From contig BIMP01000001.1 in the NCBI GenBank assembly GCA_007996965.1, forward strand, positions 1,054,001 to 1,118,000: a DNA stretch of 64,000 nucleotides, written 5' to 3'. Below, one piece after another: positions 1 through 10,153 of the stretch. Made by a program: the position numbers and the translations under genes. Every line of letters begins with the position of its first letter. The stretch's first letter is position 1. Origin of the DNA: a cyanobiont of Ornithocercus magnificus (lineage in GTDB: Bacteria > Cyanobacteriota > Cyanobacteriia > PCC-6307 > Cyanobiaceae). The notes below the pieces were generated by a model that saw only the letters and a program-made list of their open reading frames with translations, was not told where the DNA came from and ran no database searches.

Positions 1-1
1 A

Positions 2-148
2 TTCGAACAGGTAGTTGTGACCAACAGTATACCAATTGGTCCCTCACGCGTGTTTCCACAGCTACAAGTCCTATCAGTTGCTGATATGCTCGGTGAGGCG
101 ATCTGGCGTATTCATGAAGAAAGCTCTGTCAGTTCGATGTTCCGCTGA
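2..148 (+). CDS. prs: Ribose-phosphate pyrophosphokinase, C-terminal end (partial)
   Basis: Only the last 48 codons are in the window; the gene begins upstream. The frame ends with VLSVADMLGEAIWRIHEE followed by SSVSSMFR and TGA. This is the characteristic C-terminus of cyanobacterial PRPP synthetase, which makes phosphoribosyl pyrophosphate from ribose 5-phosphate and ATP for nucleotide, histidine and tryptophan synthesis. The catalytic N-terminal part cannot be seen. A 220-base spacer separates it from the convergent pepN, and I see no clear terminator in it. Confidence 0.9.
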   Translation, partial: FEQVVVTNSIPIGPSRVFPQLQVLSVADMLGEAIWRIHEESSVSSMFR

Positions 149-368
149 GGCCGACTCTTGACAGAGTCCTAGGAACTAATTAACTAAGGACGACCTCAGC
201 TTAACTCCACTCATATCCCTATGATCGATTAATAACTTGCCTACCACGCCGATGATAATATTGTCTGGGCCTCGACATGATGGACCAATCATTTAAGAGC
301 CAGCATTTCTGCCTTCAACCACTGTGCTAGGCATACCCCTGCTTCATAGACTGACCTAGGCTAGTTAA

Positions 369-3011
369 TCATATTACAGATGGGGGTTGTCCAGCTTGCA
401 ACATCGTTACTATCTCAAGAGTATTGACGGATAGGTCAGCTGCAGCCAACATTTCAAGAGATTCCCAAATAAGACATTGTCGTGCCGGTGCATAGCTGCG
501 CCAGGGACTAAAAACCTTGGCAAGACGTGATGCTGTAATTGGGTTACGTCTGTCTAGAGCAATGATCTGCTCTGCCATAAAGCGGTATCCACTTCCATCC
601 TCTGAGTGGAAGACAGGAGGATTAGAAGCTAGCCCACCTAGGACGGCACGCACAGTGCTGGGTACCATCGGATCAAAGCAGGGATGCTGCAATAGCATTG
701 CTACCCTCTCAAGACCGTTTCGACGAGGTGTTGATGCCTCCAATGCGAACCACGAATCAAAAATCACGGGACGCTTTAGCCAACGGTCATGAAACACTTG
801 TTGTGCTTCTTCTCGCTCAGGACAATCGAGAGGTTGGAGAGCACGGAGGGCCGCTCGTGAGAGAGTCATAGATGATCCTTTTACAGCCTCTAATGACTCA
901 CGTCTTACGGATAAGTCGCCAGCAGCGGCTAGCCAACTCCAGATAACTCCAGTAAGCCGACGCTCCTGTTGTCCTTGCGGCCATACTTGCACTAATGACG
1001 CTCGCGTGGCTTCTAGTCGCTGCCGGAGTGACTCGGCAAGTCGTTTGCCAAAAGCCTCGCGCAACTCGCTAGCCGCCATGTAAAGCCCCAATGGATCAGC
1101 TTGGTCTTGCATGGCCTCTAGTTCGGCGCTTCCGGGGAAAGACATTAGGGCAGCCAAGATACCAGAGTCACTTCCACGACTTGCCTCAAGCAGTAGTCCT
1201 ATTGCTGCAACCATCTGTTCTTCTAACGAAGCTATAGTTGTTTTGTCAGCTTTAGCAAGTAGCAAACGCTTCCAGAGCCGTTGTGCAGCGTCCCAGCGTG
1301 CAAAGGGATCATCATCATTAGATAACAAATGGAAGAGCTCGTCTTCCCCCATCTCTAGATACCACAACACAGGCGCTGAGAAGTTTCGGAATAGCGACAG
1401 GGCGGGAGGTTGTCCTTTTTGGGGTAACCCTTTGATTACTACTTCTTGTTCCTCTTGGCTCATTACCAGTAGATGTTCATCCCCAAGTCGTCCGTCACAG
1501 CCTATTAATGCCCACAAGATTGGAATAACTAGCGGCTCTTTTACCGGTTGACCCGGAGTAGGTGGTGTGTATTGTCTTATTTTCAAAGTCAAAGTGCCAC
1601 CGCTAGCTTCCCAAATCCGTTGAATATATACATGAGGTGTACCAGCTTGATAATACCAGCGCTCGAACTGTTTGCAGTCAAAGTCTAATATTCCTCTGCT
1701 TGTTAAAGCGCTACTTGCTACGGTACTTACAAATTGCTCAGTCGTAGCAGCAGTACCATCATAACTCCGAAAATAATGACGGACCCCTTCCATAAATTTT
1801 TCGAAGCCCAGCAAAGTACGCAACATTCTTATGAGCTCTGCTCCTTTCTCATAAATTGTCGTCGTGTAAAAGTTATCGATAGCCTGATAGGCCTCCGGTT
1901 TAACTGGATGAGCAGTTGGTCCAGCATCCTCACGAAACTGCATATTGCGCAGGAAGCTGACATCCTCAATGCGTTTGAGGGCTTCCGAGTGTAAATCAGC
2001 GGTAAAGCACTGGTCTCTAAAGACAGTAAGTCCTTCTTTTAGGGAGAGTTGGAACCAATCACGACATGTAACACGATTACCAGACCAGTTATGGAAGTAT
2101 TCATGGGCAATAACACTCTCAATTCGCTCAAGTTCGGAATCTGTGGCTATCTCTGCATCAGCAAGAATCAGCTTTGAGTTAAAGATGTTCAGGCTTTTAT
2201 TCTCCATTGCACCCATGTTAAAGTGACGCACTGCAACAGTGTTAAACTCATCCAGGTCATATTCAAGACCATAGACACGCTCATCCCAGGCCATAGAGCG
2301 TTTTAAGGACTCCATAGCGTGTAATGTGTAAGGCTCATCACCAGGCTCTACATGTAAACGTAGAGTTACCTCGCGGCCAGAAAATGTAGTAAAGCAACTG
2401 CGTACCTCCCTAAGGTTGCCTGCGACAAGAGCAAATAGATAGGATGGTTTTGGAAAAGGATCATCCCAGATAGCTACATGACGAGAAGGGTCAGATTCTA
2501 GTAACCCTGAGAAGACTAGGTTACCATTGGACAATAGTACTGGATAGCTATAGCGTTCAGCTTCTATGCGAACTCTAAATCGGCTGAGCACATCTGGGCG
2601 ATCTGGATGGAAGGTAATGCGGCGAAAGCCCTGGGCCTCACATTGGGTGCTAAGTATATTGCCGCTGATGTAAAGACCTTCGAGTGAGCTGTTGTGGAAA
2701 GGATCAATACGGCAACGTGTCTGTAGGCAAAAGGTACTAGACGGTTGCTGAAAAATGGTTAGCTTTGTACCGTCAAAACGGTAGTTTTCTGCATTGAGCA
2801 ACTCACCATCTATAGAAATGGAGTCAAGCATTAGATCGACCCCACAAAGTTGCAACGGCTCTATATTGCCACTGGTAAGGGGTTCACAGAGCAACTCGCT
2901 GATAACGACAACCTCTGAACTATGTATTTGGATGTCCAGGAGAATTACTGGAATTTGCCATGGGAAGGGGCAATAGTCTTCTAGGTAGACTGTTGTACCG
3001 GGAGTTGTCAT
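369..3011 (-). CDS. pepN: Aminopeptidase N, M1 family zinc peptidase
   Basis: Cytosolic metallo-aminopeptidase that trims N-terminal residues from peptides during protein turnover. The protein is 880 residues from the chosen ATG, close to the family's usual 870. The substrate-anchoring GAMEN motif is at about residue 267. The zinc site HEYFH is at 303-307 with the third ligand Glu at 326, so the active site is intact. The frame stays open upstream to a GTG at 3086 that would share GTGA with the stop of the preceding gene. The inner ATG is preferred because family members begin just before the motif matched here by LEDYCPFPWQIP. The GTG start and translational coupling remain possible. It lies downstream of a small secreted-protein gene on the same strand. 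Confidence 0.93.
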   Translation of the reverse strand: MTTPGTTVYLEDYCPFPWQIPVILLDIQIHSSEVVVISELLCEPLTSGNIEPLQLCGVDLMLDSISIDGELLNAENYRFDGTKLTIFQQPSSTFCLQTRCRIDPFHNSSLEGLYISGNILSTQCEAQGFRRITFHPDRPDVLSRFRVRIEAERYSYPVLLSNGNLVFSGLLESDPSRHVAIWDDPFPKPSYLFALVAGNLREVRSCFTTFSGREVTLRLHVEPGDEPYTLHAMESLKRSMAWDERVYGLEYDLDEFNTVAVRHFNMGAMENKSLNIFNSKLILADAEIATDSELERIESVIAHEYFHNWSGNRVTCRDWFQLSLKEGLTVFRDQCFTADLHSEALKRIEDVSFLRNMQFREDAGPTAHPVKPEAYQAIDNFYTTTIYEKGAELIRMLRTLLGFEKFMEGVRHYFRSYDGTAATTEQFVSTVASSALTSRGILDFDCKQFERWYYQAGTPHVYIQRIWEASGGTLTLKIRQYTPPTPGQPVKEPLVIPILWALIGCDGRLGDEHLLVMSQEEQEVVIKGLPQKGQPPALSLFRNFSAPVLWYLEMGEDELFHLLSNDDDPFARWDAAQRLWKRLLLAKADKTTIASLEEQMVAAIGLLLEASRGSDSGILAALMSFPGSAELEAMQDQADPLGLYMAASELREAFGKRLAESLRQRLEATRASLVQVWPQGQQERRLTGVIWSWLAAAGDLSVRRESLEAVKGSSMTLSRAALRALQPLDCPEREEAQQVFHDRWLKRPVIFDSWFALEASTPRRNGLERVAMLLQHPCFDPMVPSTVRAVLGGLASNPPVFHSEDGSGYRFMAEQIIALDRRNPITASRLAKVFSPWRSYAPARQCLIWESLEMLAAADLSVNTLEIVTMLQAGQPPSVI

Positions 3012-3082
3012 CAGTTTGGTTAGAACTTCACTGCATTGATCCTGACATGTCACTGCTATCAGTGACATGTCGGTGTGAGATG

Positions 3083-3514
3083 TCACTCACTAGCTTTTTG
3101 TTTTGTTCTCTTGATAGCTTCTTCAACCCTAGACTTGACATCGGTAGGTACATCCTTTGGGCAGTACTGAAGGGCACCGGTGATTACCTGAAACTCTGCT
3201 CCAGCAAATAACTGTTCATTGCTAAGCTTTTCGTTGCCAGCAGATGCGACCTGACCCCCATGACGCCCGTTCAAGACCTGTACATAAGTTGCAGCTGCAA
3301 TCCCTACTGCTTTGGGAAATTCTATGCCAGCGGCTCGAGCATTACAGACGTAAGATGATCCAATTCCACTGTAGAGAAAAATATCATCGTTGCTTGCAGA
3401 CTTAGAATCCGTGGCATCTCTAGCCATGACAACAGGCACCATTAAACTAAGCGGAGTTGCCAGCAAAAGTGGTGCTATCACAGCCTTGCACAGATGAAGG
3501 AGAGGTTTTGACAA
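3083..3514 (-). CDS. Secreted protein of unknown function
   Basis: A 143-residue protein whose first 31 residues form a signal peptide (LLHLCKAVIAPLLLATPLSL, then a likely cut near VMARDA). The mature part has two cysteines, about residues 57 and 117, that could form a disulfide in the periplasm or thylakoid lumen. The C-terminus is charged and helical (EEAIKRTKQKASE). I do not recognise a domain, though the compact cysteine-containing pattern resembles conserved picocyanobacterial secreted proteins. The start is a TTG, the only start upstream of the signal sequence. Its TGA overlaps a possible GTG start of pepN, so the two may be co-transcribed. Confidence 0.7.
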   Translation of the reverse strand: MSKPLLHLCKAVIAPLLLATPLSLMVPVVMARDATDSKSASNDDIFLYSGIGSSYVCNARAAGIEFPKAVGIAAATYVQVLNGRHGGQVASAGNEKLSNEQLFAGAEFQVITGALQYCPKDVPTDVKSRVEEAIKRTKQKASE

Positions 3515-3879
3515 CTAAACTTGGTGTGGGTCCAAGCCATGCTGCACTATTTTGAACGATATCACCATATCAAAACGTACAATGAATCTGAACTGGCCCT
3601 AGCTTTTAGAGTTCAGAAGTTAGCGGTTTAGCTGGCTCCTACTACTTGCCATGAGCAAGAAGTGCCGACTATGTGAATGTCGGAGACTAAGATTATGTGT
3701 TAAGGTGTTATAAGTTACTACTAGCTACGATGTAAGCTGCAGGATGGCATGATGTTTGCTCTCACCGCGAGAAGAGGACAATAGAAGTGCTATAGCAACA
3801 TTTTGATACCAATTATCTGAGATAGTTCTGACGAACAGACCAAAAACCCATAAGGTATACCTGAGATTCTGGCTGGTCT
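3515..3879. other. Divergent spacer
   Basis: This 365-base stretch lies between the divergent secreted-protein gene and sasA, so it should hold promoters for both. I see no convincing reading frame, RNA gene or operator in it. An open frame on the minus strand at 3725-3970 runs into sasA and has no protein-like character. Confidence 0.4.
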
Positions 3880-5028
3880 GTGAATGGCGTCGATTCCAAT
3901 TTGCGCCAGCAGCTACAACTCCTTTTGGTAGCGGGCCGTTATCACCTGTCCCGTGGAGATCTCCGCTCACTAGTCCAGTATCTGCAGACTGAGGACTGCG
4001 GTTTCGATATCTCGCTACAGTTAGCCGACCCCGAGGACCAGCCTGAGCTGCTAGAGCTTCATCGCTTAGTCGTTACCCCGGCGTTGATTAAGATGGCTCC
4101 AGCACCTAAGCAGATCTTTGCTGGTAGCAGTATCCTCCAGCAACTCCGTGTCTGGTTGCCAAGATGGAAGCAGGATGAAGTTGTCAGCGAACTGGGGTTA
4201 AGCCTGAAGCCAACAGAGCTAGATGGCAGCAGGACCCAACGTGAGCTTCAGCTCGAAGATCAATTACTGGTGCTTCGTCAGGAGAATGAGACCCTAATAG
4301 ACCGTCTGGAGGGACAGGAACGCCTTCTACGCATGGTCGCTCACGAGCTAAGAACACCGCTGACAGCAGCGACCCTAGCCTTGCAAAGCGAACGGCTAGG
4401 ACAAATCAATGCTGTGCAACTGCAGGATGTGCTGCAACGGAGACTTGAGGAAATTGAGCTGCTTTCTAGAGACCTGCTTGAGGTTGGCAGTACTTGCTGG
4501 GAAGCCCTATTTCATCCCCAGCGACTTAATCTTGCTGTAGTCGCTGCTGAAGTCATCCTCGAACTTGAGAAGCTGTGGCTAAGGCGAGGCATCGCGATTA
4601 ACACAGATATCCCGGCAGATCTGCCGAACGTGTATGCAGACCAGCGTCGGATGCGTCAGGTCCTACTCAACTTATTGGAAAACGCGCTTAAATACACTCC
4701 AGACAGAGGTAGAATATCATTAGCAATGTTACACCGTACTAGCCAGAGAGTACAGGTAAGCATTAGTGACAGCGGCCCTGGCATCCCTGAGCAAGAACAA
4801 CACCGGATCTTCCTAGATCGGGTACGCTTGCCTCAGACATCCGGTGGAACCTCTGGATTTGGCGTTGGACTATCGGTATGTCGACGCATCGTAGAAGTTC
4901 ACGGGGGCAGAATCTGGGTAGTCTCTGAACCAAAACATGGTGCCTGCTTCCACTTCACTATCCCAGTTTGGCAGGGACAAGGGCTAGAAGCTGGCACCGG
5001 GTTGACGGACAGTCAGACAGACCCGTAA
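3880..5028 (+). CDS. sasA: Circadian output sensor histidine kinase SasA
   Basis: Two-component kinase that binds the KaiC clock protein and phosphorylates the regulator RpaA to pass time-of-day information to transcription. Residues about 15-100 form the KaiB-like thioredoxin-fold sensor. A coiled linker (about 120-150) follows, then the H-box [11 protein letters not shown] with the phospho-accepting His at 155. The ATPase domain shows an N-box ([14 protein letters not shown]), G1 ([10 protein letters not shown]) and G2 ([14 protein letters not shown]). The length of 382 matches the family. No transmembrane segment is present, as expected for SasA. The start is GTG, placed just ahead of the sensor domain. 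No kai gene or rpaA is in the window. It is transcribed toward the tRNA-Glu gene. Confidence 0.93.
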   Translation: MNGVDSNLRQQLQLLLVAGRYHLSRGDLRSLVQYLQTEDCGFDISLQLADPEDQPELLELHRLVVTPALIKMAPAPKQIFAGSSILQQLRVWLPRWKQDEVVSELGLSLKPTELDGSRTQRELQLEDQLLVLRQENETLIDRLEGQERLLRMVAHELRTPLTAATLALQSERLGQINAVQLQDVLQRRLEEIELLSRDLLEVGSTCWEALFHPQRLNLAVVAAEVILELEKLWLRRGIAINTDIPADLPNVYADQRRMRQVLLNLLENALKYTPDRGRISLAMLHRTSQRVQVSISDSGPGIPEQEQHRIFLDRVRLPQTSGGTSGFGVGLSVCRRIVEVHGGRIWVVSEPKHGACFHFTIPVWQGQGLEAGTGLTDSQTDP

Positions 5029-5076
5029 TTTTCTCTACTATGGTTAGGAGTCACGCCTACCTGTGTTTATAGCCTC

Positions 5077-5149
5077 GCCCCCATCGTCTAGAGGCCCAGG
5101 ACACCTCCCTTTCACGGAGGCGACAGGGGTTCGAATCCCCTTGGGGGTA
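5077..5149 (+). tRNA. trnE: tRNA-Glu (anticodon UUC)
   Basis: A full cloverleaf can be folded. The acceptor stem GCCCCCA pairs with TGGGGGT (first pair a G-U wobble). The anticodon stem CCTCC/GGAGG encloses loop CTTTCAC with anticodon TTC. The T arm is AGGGG-TTCGAAT-CCCCT, and the discriminator base is A. The CCA end is not encoded. In cyanobacteria this tRNA also supplies activated glutamate for chlorophyll and haem synthesis by glutamyl-tRNA reductase. It stands alone in the spacer after sasA. Confidence 0.96.
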
Positions 5150-5224
5150 TATGCCACTATTACCGGAAACTGAGCTCTATACCTAAGGAATAAACCTGAG
5201 CTCTGTGCTGGTACTTGGCAATGC

Positions 5225-5791
5225 TTACCCGACTGCTGCGCGCTGCTGTGCTTCCTTATGGACAGCCATCAAATTAGCAGTGAGATCCTCACGAAGCCGC
5301 TGCTCAATTATCCTGATAGGCATTCCTGTACAAGCTTGTACGGTAAGTTCATAAAGAAGAAGGGTAGTGTCACTTTTGGGTAGTGAACGTATTCTCCACG
5401 CTCCCTCAAAACGCCGGAAGTCCCCCCTCAGCATATGGAACAAAATTAGTCCCTCCGGGTAATGTTCTACCAGCTCTAGCTCAACTGTGGCAGAAAAACG
5501 CAAGCCGAGAAGCTGCTGGCTGCCAATCTGATGCAAATGAATACGGTTGCCACTGCGGTTTAATATCTGGCTGCTTGCCAGGTTGGGGATGAAGTTGCTT
5601 AGGTGCTCGTAGTCAGTGAGTACCAACCAGAGTTCCCGTTTTGAAAGATGTGTATGGAGCTGTGCTGCAAGCCGCCGGACGCCCCACGGCAGACATTCGA
5701 TAGTCTGCTCGATCGGTTTATGGTCCGGAAGGGAGTGTCCGGCGCTGGTTTCGCCGAAGTCGGCGCGCTGTATGAGACCCTGAAGTGACAC
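5225..5791 (-). CDS. SRPBCC (START-like / cyclase-dehydrase) family protein
   Basis: A protein of about 188 residues with a helix-grip SRPBCC domain over roughly residues 35-180. The signature is LTDYEHLSNFIPNL, then alternating strands such as RIHLHQIG and TLLLYELTVQA and a long C-terminal helix (RIIEQRLREDLTANLMAVHK). This resembles COQ10/polyketide-cyclase-like proteins, which bind hydrophobic ligands such as quinones. The cyanobacterial ligand and role are unknown to me. Two adjacent weak starts exist, TTG at 5794 and GTG at 5791; I chose GTG. It converges with the tRNA-Glu gene and is divergent from petH. Confidence 0.8.
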   Translation of the reverse strand: MSLQGLIQRADFGETSAGHSLPDHKPIEQTIECLPWGVRRLAAQLHTHLSKRELWLVLTDYEHLSNFIPNLASSQILNRSGNRIHLHQIGSQQLLGLRFSATVELELVEHYPEGLILFHMLRGDFRRFEGAWRIRSLPKSDTTLLLYELTVQACTGMPIRIIEQRLREDLTANLMAVHKEAQQRAAVG

Positions 5792-5933
5792 CAAATAAAG
5801 ATCGGGAGCCGAGCTGGGAAGGAATCAGCTGACATCCTAAAAGAGGTAAATCTCCACTTTGAACCTCTCTACTCAGGAGAGCGGGAGGCTACAGTTATCT
5901 TAAGTTCAGGGTGACACGACCTTGCCCAGGTGA

Positions 5934-7133
<1,200 letters not shown>

Positions 7134-7248
7134 AAGCATTGATTAATTGCACTTTACAGTGAGATGGTGATAAGTCGTGTCATGACGCTTTAGAAGACTG
7201 TGAGTTTGCCGACACCTGATTAGGTCCTTCGGCGGGAGAATAGGAATC

Positions 7249-8772
7249 ATGAGCGTCACGATCACGAATCCTCTGAGAGTTGGTCTGAGGCAGGAGCGTG
7301 TGATCCCGCCTCAATGTCTTGTCATCTTTGGTGCTAGTGGTGATCTCACTCGCCGCAAACTTGTCCCTGCTCTTTTCGAGCTCTTTTTACAGCGGCGTCT
7401 ACCTAGTGAGTTTGCTCTTTTAGGCTGCGCTCGACGCCCCTGGAGTGACAAAAAGTTCCGCACTGAGATGGCAGACACATTGCATAGGAAAATTCAGGGC
7501 AACTACACGGCCTGGGAGCAATTCTCGGCCAGTATGTTCTATGAACCTGTTGACCTTCAGCAAGCTGCAGACCTCATTCGACTGAGTGTTCGCCTCGAGG
7601 CCATTAACCAGCAACGAGCTACACGTAACAACCGCACTTTTTATCTGTCAGTCTCACCCAGATTTTACGCGAGTGGCTGTCGTGCTCTTGCTGAAGCTGG
7701 TCTTCTCAAGGATCCCCAACGCAGTCGCATTGTGATAGAAAAACCTTTCGGCCGTGACTATAGTAGCGCACAGACGCTAAATCATATAGTTCAGGCTTGT
7801 GGGCAGGAAAATCAAATTTTTCGGATCGATCACTACCTAGGCAAGGAAACGGTTCAGAACATTCTTGTACTACGCTTCGCTAACACAATCTTCGAACCGA
7901 TCTGGAATAGGAACTATATCTCCAGCATCCAGGTAACTGCTGCAGAGACACTGGGCGTTGAGGAGCGCGCTAGTTACTATGAAAATTCTGGTGCGCTGCG
8001 GGACATGGTGCAGAATCACCTGACGCAGATGCTAGCCATCACTGCGATGGAACCTCCAGGCCACTTTGACCCAGAAGCTATTCGTAATGAAAAAGCCAAG
8101 GTGTTGCAGGCGGCTCGCCTTGCAGATGAGCTAGAGCCTTGGAACTGCTGTATCCGGGGTCAGTATGGTCCCGGTGGGTCTAAAACTGTGCCACTACGTG
8201 GATATCGTGAGGAACCTAATGTAAATCCGGATAGCACTACAGAAACCTATGTAGCGATGAAATTATTCATCGATAACTGGCGATGGCAAGGTGTACCTTT
8301 CTATATTCGTACCGGTAAGCGGCTAGCTAAACGCCTAAGTGAGGTGGTGCTCACTTTTCGAGAAGCTCCAGTGCACCTGTTTGACGCTGCTAGCGGTGGC
8401 CCGACAGCAAACCAACTAGTCCTGCGTATCCAACCTGATGAGGGCGCTGAGTTTCGCTTTGAAGTGAAGTCGCCCGGATCAGGGATGCGCAGTCGGCCAG
8501 TGGAGATGGAGTTCTCCTATGACGAGTCTTTTGGTGAACCCTCTGATGAAGGCTACGTACGATTGTTAGCAGATGCAATGCTCGGCGACCCAACGCTCTT
8601 TACACGCAGTGATGAGGTGGAGGCTGCTTGGAGGCTATATACCCCCCTACTAGAATTGATTGAAGACAATCCCTGCCAACTACTGATTCATCCCTATGAA
8701 TCCCGAACATGGGGTCCTGCTGCTGCTGATGCTCTGCTGGCCCGCGACGGATTGCTCTGGCGTCGTCCCTAG
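7249..8772 (+). CDS. zwf: Glucose-6-phosphate 1-dehydrogenase
   Basis: First enzyme of the oxidative pentose phosphate pathway, giving NADPH and 6-phosphogluconolactone; in cyanobacteria it is most important in the dark. The protein is 507 residues, normal for the family. The NADP-binding motif GASGDLTRRKL is near residue 28, the substrate motif RIDHYLGKE starts at Arg192, and the C-terminus has YESRTWGP. It is followed after 58 bases by opcA, its assembly/redox activator, which is the standard cyanobacterial pairing. The start ATG is well placed ahead of the Rossmann fold. Confidence 0.97.
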   Translation: MSVTITNPLRVGLRQERVIPPQCLVIFGASGDLTRRKLVPALFELFLQRRLPSEFALLGCARRPWSDKKFRTEMADTLHRKIQGNYTAWEQFSASMFYEPVDLQQAADLIRLSVRLEAINQQRATRNNRTFYLSVSPRFYASGCRALAEAGLLKDPQRSRIVIEKPFGRDYSSAQTLNHIVQACGQENQIFRIDHYLGKETVQNILVLRFANTIFEPIWNRNYISSIQVTAAETLGVEERASYYENSGALRDMVQNHLTQMLAITAMEPPGHFDPEAIRNEKAKVLQAARLADELEPWNCCIRGQYGPGGSKTVPLRGYREEPNVNPDSTTETYVAMKLFIDNWRWQGVPFYIRTGKRLAKRLSEVVLTFREAPVHLFDAASGGPTANQLVLRIQPDEGAEFRFEVKSPGSGMRSRPVEMEFSYDESFGEPSDEGYVRLLADAMLGDPTLFTRSDEVEAAWRLYTPLLELIEDNPCQLLIHPYESRTWGPAAADALLARDGLLWRRP

Positions 8773-8830
8773 AACAACTGTAACGAAACAGCTTTCCTCA
8801 ATCTTTACCTAAAGTTCTTGCCACACCATC

Positions 8831-10132
8831 ATGTCGCCGCAGCTCACTCTCCAGACACCGGTCGAACTTCCTCCTGCTGAGGTCCTGGCTTACCTAGAAG
8901 AGCTTTGGTCTAGAGATCAGTCTGGCGGCAGCGGAGCTCCCACTTTTTGCCTGCTTGTGTGGCAACCATCTTGGGTAGAGCAACAGCTCGTCCGTACAGG
9001 TCGCTTGCTTGGAGCTATCACAGGGGTCGAGCGAGAGAAATTGATCGAAGCTGCCCGTCAAGCAGTAGTAGAGACTGGTCTACCACTAAGCACACCGCCC
9101 TTAAGCAGGTCAACAGCCCAAGCCATGGCGCGCCTGGGCGGCAGTGTCAAGGCCGAAGATCTCCGCGGTCAACACATTGATGCTTCACTGAGTGCTCAAC
9201 AGCCACGACGTCTAATCACCCTGGCGCCAACACTTGATGAACATCAGCCCCTCAAGACTCTAGTAGCTGCCTACTGCCCATTATTGGAAGAGAAAATTGA
9301 CAGCATAGCCTGTTGCGGTGATGTCTTAGTACTTCGTGGCGGGCAACAAGCGATCGGCGAAGGTCTTCCAATTGTGCAGTCGCTGTTACCTTCAGATCTT
9401 CCATCCTGGATGTGGTGGAACGGTAGTCTTGACGAGTCAACTGATCTGTTCGAGCAGCTAGGTGCTTTTCCTCGTCGTCTGATTATTGATTCTTCCCAAG
9501 GTAGCCCTTTGCATTGTCTCAAGCTACTGCAGAATTGCATAGAAGCTGGCCAGGCAGTTAACGACCTCAACTGGCTTCGTCTTGGAGCTTGGCGCGAGAC
9601 GTTAGCAATGGTCTTCGATCCTCCGCAGCGGCGCGAATCCTTATCCCACGTAATTCAGTTAGATATTGATGTGGAGGGCCAACACTTCGTTCAGGGGCTT
9701 CTGTTAGCTGCCTGGATCACTGATAGACTTGGGTGGCATATGTGCACAGCACAAGTGGTCAAAGCTAACGGGATTGGCATTGAACTTTATCGTCCAGATA
9801 ATGTAGCTGTGCATGTCCGTGTTATGCCAGTTCCTGTTGGCCATCCAAGTATCTATGCCGGACAAATTGTTGGTGTGCGGCTAATTTGCAAGCCTTCCCC
9901 AGATACTGCTGTTTGTGTAATCGTCTGCGCAGAATCTAGCGGCTGCATGCGGCTCGAGGCTGGTGGGGTAGCCAGCATGGAGCTAATTGAAGAAGTTGTA
10001 CCTCAGCAGCACGGGACAATGTCTCAGGATGTTGCCCGCTTACTGAGCGGCGGTCATGACTCTACAAGCCCGCTTTTGAGCGCTGTTGTGCCACTGGCTA
10101 CGAAGATACTGGAGCAAGCTCTAACTATCTGA
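8831..10132 (+). CDS. opcA: Glucose-6-phosphate dehydrogenase assembly protein OpcA
   Basis: OpcA promotes oligomerisation and redox activation of G6PDH in cyanobacteria. The 433-residue protein matches the family by position directly after zwf and by motifs such as ARLGGSVKAEDLRGQHID near residue 98 and the central RLIIDSS and NDLNWLRLGAWRETLA around residues 215-260. The ATG start lies 58 bases after the zwf stop. The genes very likely share a transcript. No frameshift or missing region is seen. Confidence 0.94.
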   Translation: MSPQLTLQTPVELPPAEVLAYLEELWSRDQSGGSGAPTFCLLVWQPSWVEQQLVRTGRLLGAITGVEREKLIEAARQAVVETGLPLSTPPLSRSTAQAMARLGGSVKAEDLRGQHIDASLSAQQPRRLITLAPTLDEHQPLKTLVAAYCPLLEEKIDSIACCGDVLVLRGGQQAIGEGLPIVQSLLPSDLPSWMWWNGSLDESTDLFEQLGAFPRRLIIDSSQGSPLHCLKLLQNCIEAGQAVNDLNWLRLGAWRETLAMVFDPPQRRESLSHVIQLDIDVEGQHFVQGLLLAAWITDRLGWHMCTAQVVKANGIGIELYRPDNVAVHVRVMPVPVGHPSIYAGQIVGVRLICKPSPDTAVCVIVCAESSGCMRLEAGGVASMELIEEVVPQQHGTMSQDVARLLSGGHDSTSPLLSAVVPLATKILEQALTI

Positions 10133-10153
10133 AATAATCTTATTATTAAATCA

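Noticed and set aside
3725-3970. Minus-strand 81-codon frame overlapping the start of sasA
   Set aside because: Antisense to the sasA N-terminus and without coding character.
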